Below are positions 5,355-6,948 of a stretch of DNA of 6,948 nt, piece after piece; positions within the stretch are counted from its first letter, which is position 1, and each line of letters begins with the position of its first letter. Source of the stretch: an uncultured Chloroflexota bacterium (GTDB lineage Bacteria > Chloroflexota > Dehalococcoidia > SAR202 > UBA11138); the NCBI GenBank assembly GCA_913046025.1, contig CAJWRP010000118.1, forward strand, positions 1 to 6,948, in the 5' to 3' direction. The notes under the pieces are model-generated. The model searched no databases. It saw only the letters and a program-made list of their open reading frames with translations, and was not told the DNA's origin. The position numbers and the translations under genes are program-made.

Positions 5355-6514
5355 GCATGCCTGTGATCGAGATTCTCGAGGCTGGCCTGCTGACCACAGT
5401 ACAGGACAAGGGGCGCTACGGATATCAGCGGTTCGGTATGCCTGTAGCTGGCGCGATGGACGTCTTTGCGCTGAGAGTCGGCGACGCGCTGGTCGGCAAT
5501 GACGACGGTGCTGCTGGTCTGGAGATCACTGTACTGGGTCCTAAGCTTCGCTTTCTAGCAGACACTTGGATAGCGGTTACAGGGGCTAACCTGGGGGCCA
5601 CACTGAACGGCGAGCCTATGGCAGCGTGGCAGTCAGTGGAAGTTTCCAAGGGTAGTGATCTTGGTTTCAAGGGTCTGGAAAATGGCATGCGCGCCTATCT
5701 GGCAATCGCAGGAGGCATCGATGTGCCTGTGGTGATGGGCAGCAGGTCGACCTACCTAAAGGCGGCCATTGGTGGTCTGGAAGGTAGGGGCCTCAGGCCG
5801 GGTGATTTCTTAGATGTCCTCGATAGGTCTGGTAAAAATACGACATTCGTATCAAGGACGGCGCCAGACATAATGACCCAGGAATACGGAAGTGAGCACG
5901 AAGTGAGGGTGGTTTTCGGACCGCAAGACAGTCGGTTTACCGAGGCTGGTATTAGCACATTCTTGGGCTCCAAGTACACGGTGGCCATTCAGTCAGACAG
6001 GATGGGCTATCGGCTGGAGGGACCAGTCATAGAGCGTGTGGACGGCTCTGATGTCATATCAGATGGCACTTCGTTTGGAGCAGTTCAAGTGCCAGGCGAC
6101 GGTCAGCCTATAGTTCTGTTGGCCGACAGAGGCACTACAGGTGGTTACACCAAGATCGCGACGGTAATCAGCTCAGATCTGCACAAATTCGCCCAGGCGA
6201 TGCCTGGACAGACCATGTCTTTCAAGTCGGTGTCCATTGAAGAGGCTCATGAGATTTATCGAATTCGAGAGTCCTTATTGGATGAAATACGGGCATATCC
6301 GGCATCTGATTCGGCTATAGAGAGTGAGAACCAGACCGTTCGACTTGAAATTAGCGTTGGTGGCCGGACAATCGAAATAATAGATGAAGGCGACGATGAT
6401 ATTCTGATACCGTCCTGGGCGCAAAATGCCGGTGTTGATGGACAGTTCAAGGGAAGCGCCAGCATCAAGGGTGAGACATTCGAATTTGACGTAACCATAC
6501 AAGAAACAGACTGA
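5351..6514 (+). CDS. pxpC: 5-oxoprolinase subunit C (KipA / allophanate hydrolase subunit 2-like) with C-terminal extension
   Basis: PxpC completes the 5-oxoprolinase with PxpA and PxpB. The biotin-dependent carboxyltransferase-like core spans about 1-312. It shows G-L-L-T-T-V-Q-D-K-G-R at 12-22, G-M-P-V-A-G-A-M-D at 29-37, G-S-R-S-T-Y-L-K at 130-137, G-G-L-E-G-R-G-L-R-P-G-D at 141-152, S-D-R-M-G-Y-R-L-E-G-P at 215-225 and S-D-G-T-S-F-G-A-V-Q-V-P-G-D-G-Q-P at 237-253, then T-T-G-G-Y-T-K-I-A-T at 262-271. At 387 residues it is longer than the roughly 310-340 I know for this family. Residues about 313-387 form an extra part: an acidic linker and then alternating beta-like segments (R-L-E-I-S-V-G-G-R-T-I-E-I-I at 331-344 and F-E-F-D-V-T-I near 377-383). 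The start overlaps the pxpB stop as ATGA. The core call is secure; the role of the extension is unknown. Confidence 0.94.
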   Translation: MSMPVIEILEAGLLTTVQDKGRYGYQRFGMPVAGAMDVFALRVGDALVGNDDGAAGLEITVLGPKLRFLADTWIAVTGANLGATLNGEPMAAWQSVEVSKGSDLGFKGLENGMRAYLAIAGGIDVPVVMGSRSTYLKAAIGGLEGRGLRPGDFLDVLDRSGKNTTFVSRTAPDIMTQEYGSEHEVRVVFGPQDSRFTEAGISTFLGSKYTVAIQSDRMGYRLEGPVIERVDGSDVISDGTSFGAVQVPGDGQPIVLLADRGTTGGYTKIATVISSDLHKFAQAMPGQTMSFKSVSIEEAHEIYRIRESLLDEIRAYPASDSAIESENQTVRLEISVGGRTIEIIDEGDDDILIPSWAQNAGVDGQFKGSASIKGETFEFDVTIQETD

Positions 6515-6568
6515 GCAGGCCGAGATAACTAAGCCCTGCCAAAAGAGAGACGAAAAAGGAGATGATTA

Positions 6569-6948
6569 ATGAGTAAAAGAATGGCCGTATTTGGTGTCGG
6601 AGCAGCAGGGAGCTACATTGGCGCATTCCTCACCCGGGAGGGCTACGATATCACACTCATCGACATGTGGGGCCAGCACGTCGACGCCATGAATGAGAAA
6701 GGACTGAGCGTCGAGGGTGCGCAGGGACCTTTCACGGTTCCAGTGAAGGCCGTTCATGCCACGGACGCCATCAACATTGTGGAGCCCTTTGACATCATTT
6801 TCCTGGCAGTGAAGTCCTATGACACAGAGTGGGCAAGTCATTTCATCAAGAGATTCCTTTCACCAACAGGCGTCGTGGTCAACAGCCAGAACTGCATGAA
6901 CGACGCCCTTACTGCGTCCATCGTGGGATACGAGCGGCAGGTCGGCTG
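6569..6948 (+). CDS. Ketopantoate reductase (PanE/ApbA) family dehydrogenase, N-terminal part
   Basis: The first 126 codons of an NAD(P)H-dependent reductase, truncated by the window edge. PanE reduces 2-dehydropantoate to pantoate in coenzyme A synthesis, but many paralogues act on other 2-oxo acids. The Rossmann fold is clear: M-A-V-F-G-V-G-A-A-G at 5-14 (GxGxxG 9-14), an acidic D32 after the second strand, and A-V-K-S-Y at 80-84 with Lys82 at the conserved lysine position. The family's Q-N-G-M-G segment reads Q-N-C-M-N-D at 107-112, which hints at a non-standard substrate. The ATG at 6569 follows GGAG (6558-6561) by 7 bases; the ATG at 6562 meets a stop after four codons. It lies 54 bases after pxpC with no T-run between, so it is probably in the same operon. 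The catalytic C-terminal half is not visible. Confidence 0.88.
   Translation, partial: MSKRMAVFGVGAAGSYIGAFLTREGYDITLIDMWGQHVDAMNEKGLSVEGAQGPFTVPVKAVHATDAINIVEPFDIIFLAVKSYDTEWASHFIKRFLSPTGVVVNSQNCMNDALTASIVGYERQVG

Noticed and set aside
6515..6539. GCAGG/CCTGC inverted repeat between pxpC and the reductase gene as a terminator
   Set aside because: The stem is 5 bp with a 15-base loop and no T-run, so read-through into the reductase gene is more likely.
6566..6841. Minus-strand 91-codon frame opposite the reductase gene
   Set aside because: It is the shadow of a clear Rossmann-fold gene on the plus strand and has no visible family features.
1..6948. Search for CRISPR, tRNA, IS ends or phage and defence genes
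   Set aside because: No regularly spaced repeats, cloverleaf sequence, transposase motifs or defence-type domains were seen by reading both strands.

Overview
The window is 6.9 kb of compact bacterial DNA. It carries seven protein-coding genes on two opposing strands, short intergenic gaps and Shine-Dalgarno-type ribosome sites. No tRNA, rRNA, mobile element or CRISPR array was seen. The lineage cannot be fixed from this stretch alone. The gene set (Na+-pumping decarboxylase subunits, 5-oxoprolinase PxpABC, a ketopantoate-reductase-family protein) fits an environmental heterotroph, and a Chloroflexota/SAR202-like origin is only a guess.

Left part, minus strand: a RhlE-like DEAD-box RNA helicase (27-1454) lies downstream of a three-gene set of Na+-translocating decarboxylase components. 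In transcription order that set is a small gamma-type membrane subunit (3625-3359), the beta membrane pump (3271-2099) and a biotin carrier protein (2091-1645). The carboxyltransferase (alpha) subunit that would choose the substrate is absent, and the set begins at a divergent intergenic region, so alpha must be encoded elsewhere.

Right part, plus strand: pxpA, pxpB and pxpC overlap by 1 and 4 bases and form an ATP-dependent 5-oxoprolinase operon (5-oxoproline to L-glutamate). After 54 bases follows the start of a ketopantoate-reductase-family dehydrogenase, cut by the window edge. The divergent region (about 3626-3858) holds a good -10 box and two small palindromes upstream of pxpA.

Working together, the pump set would turn decarboxylation energy into a Na+ gradient, while PxpABC salvages 5-oxoproline to glutamate. 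Head-to-head placement suggests, but does not prove, linked amino-acid catabolism. The most unusual features are two genes (helicase and gamma subunit) whose only well-placed start codon is ATC, each 6-8 bases after a good ribosome site, and a C-terminal extension of about 75 residues on PxpC. Nothing here amounts to a clear new defence or mobile system.
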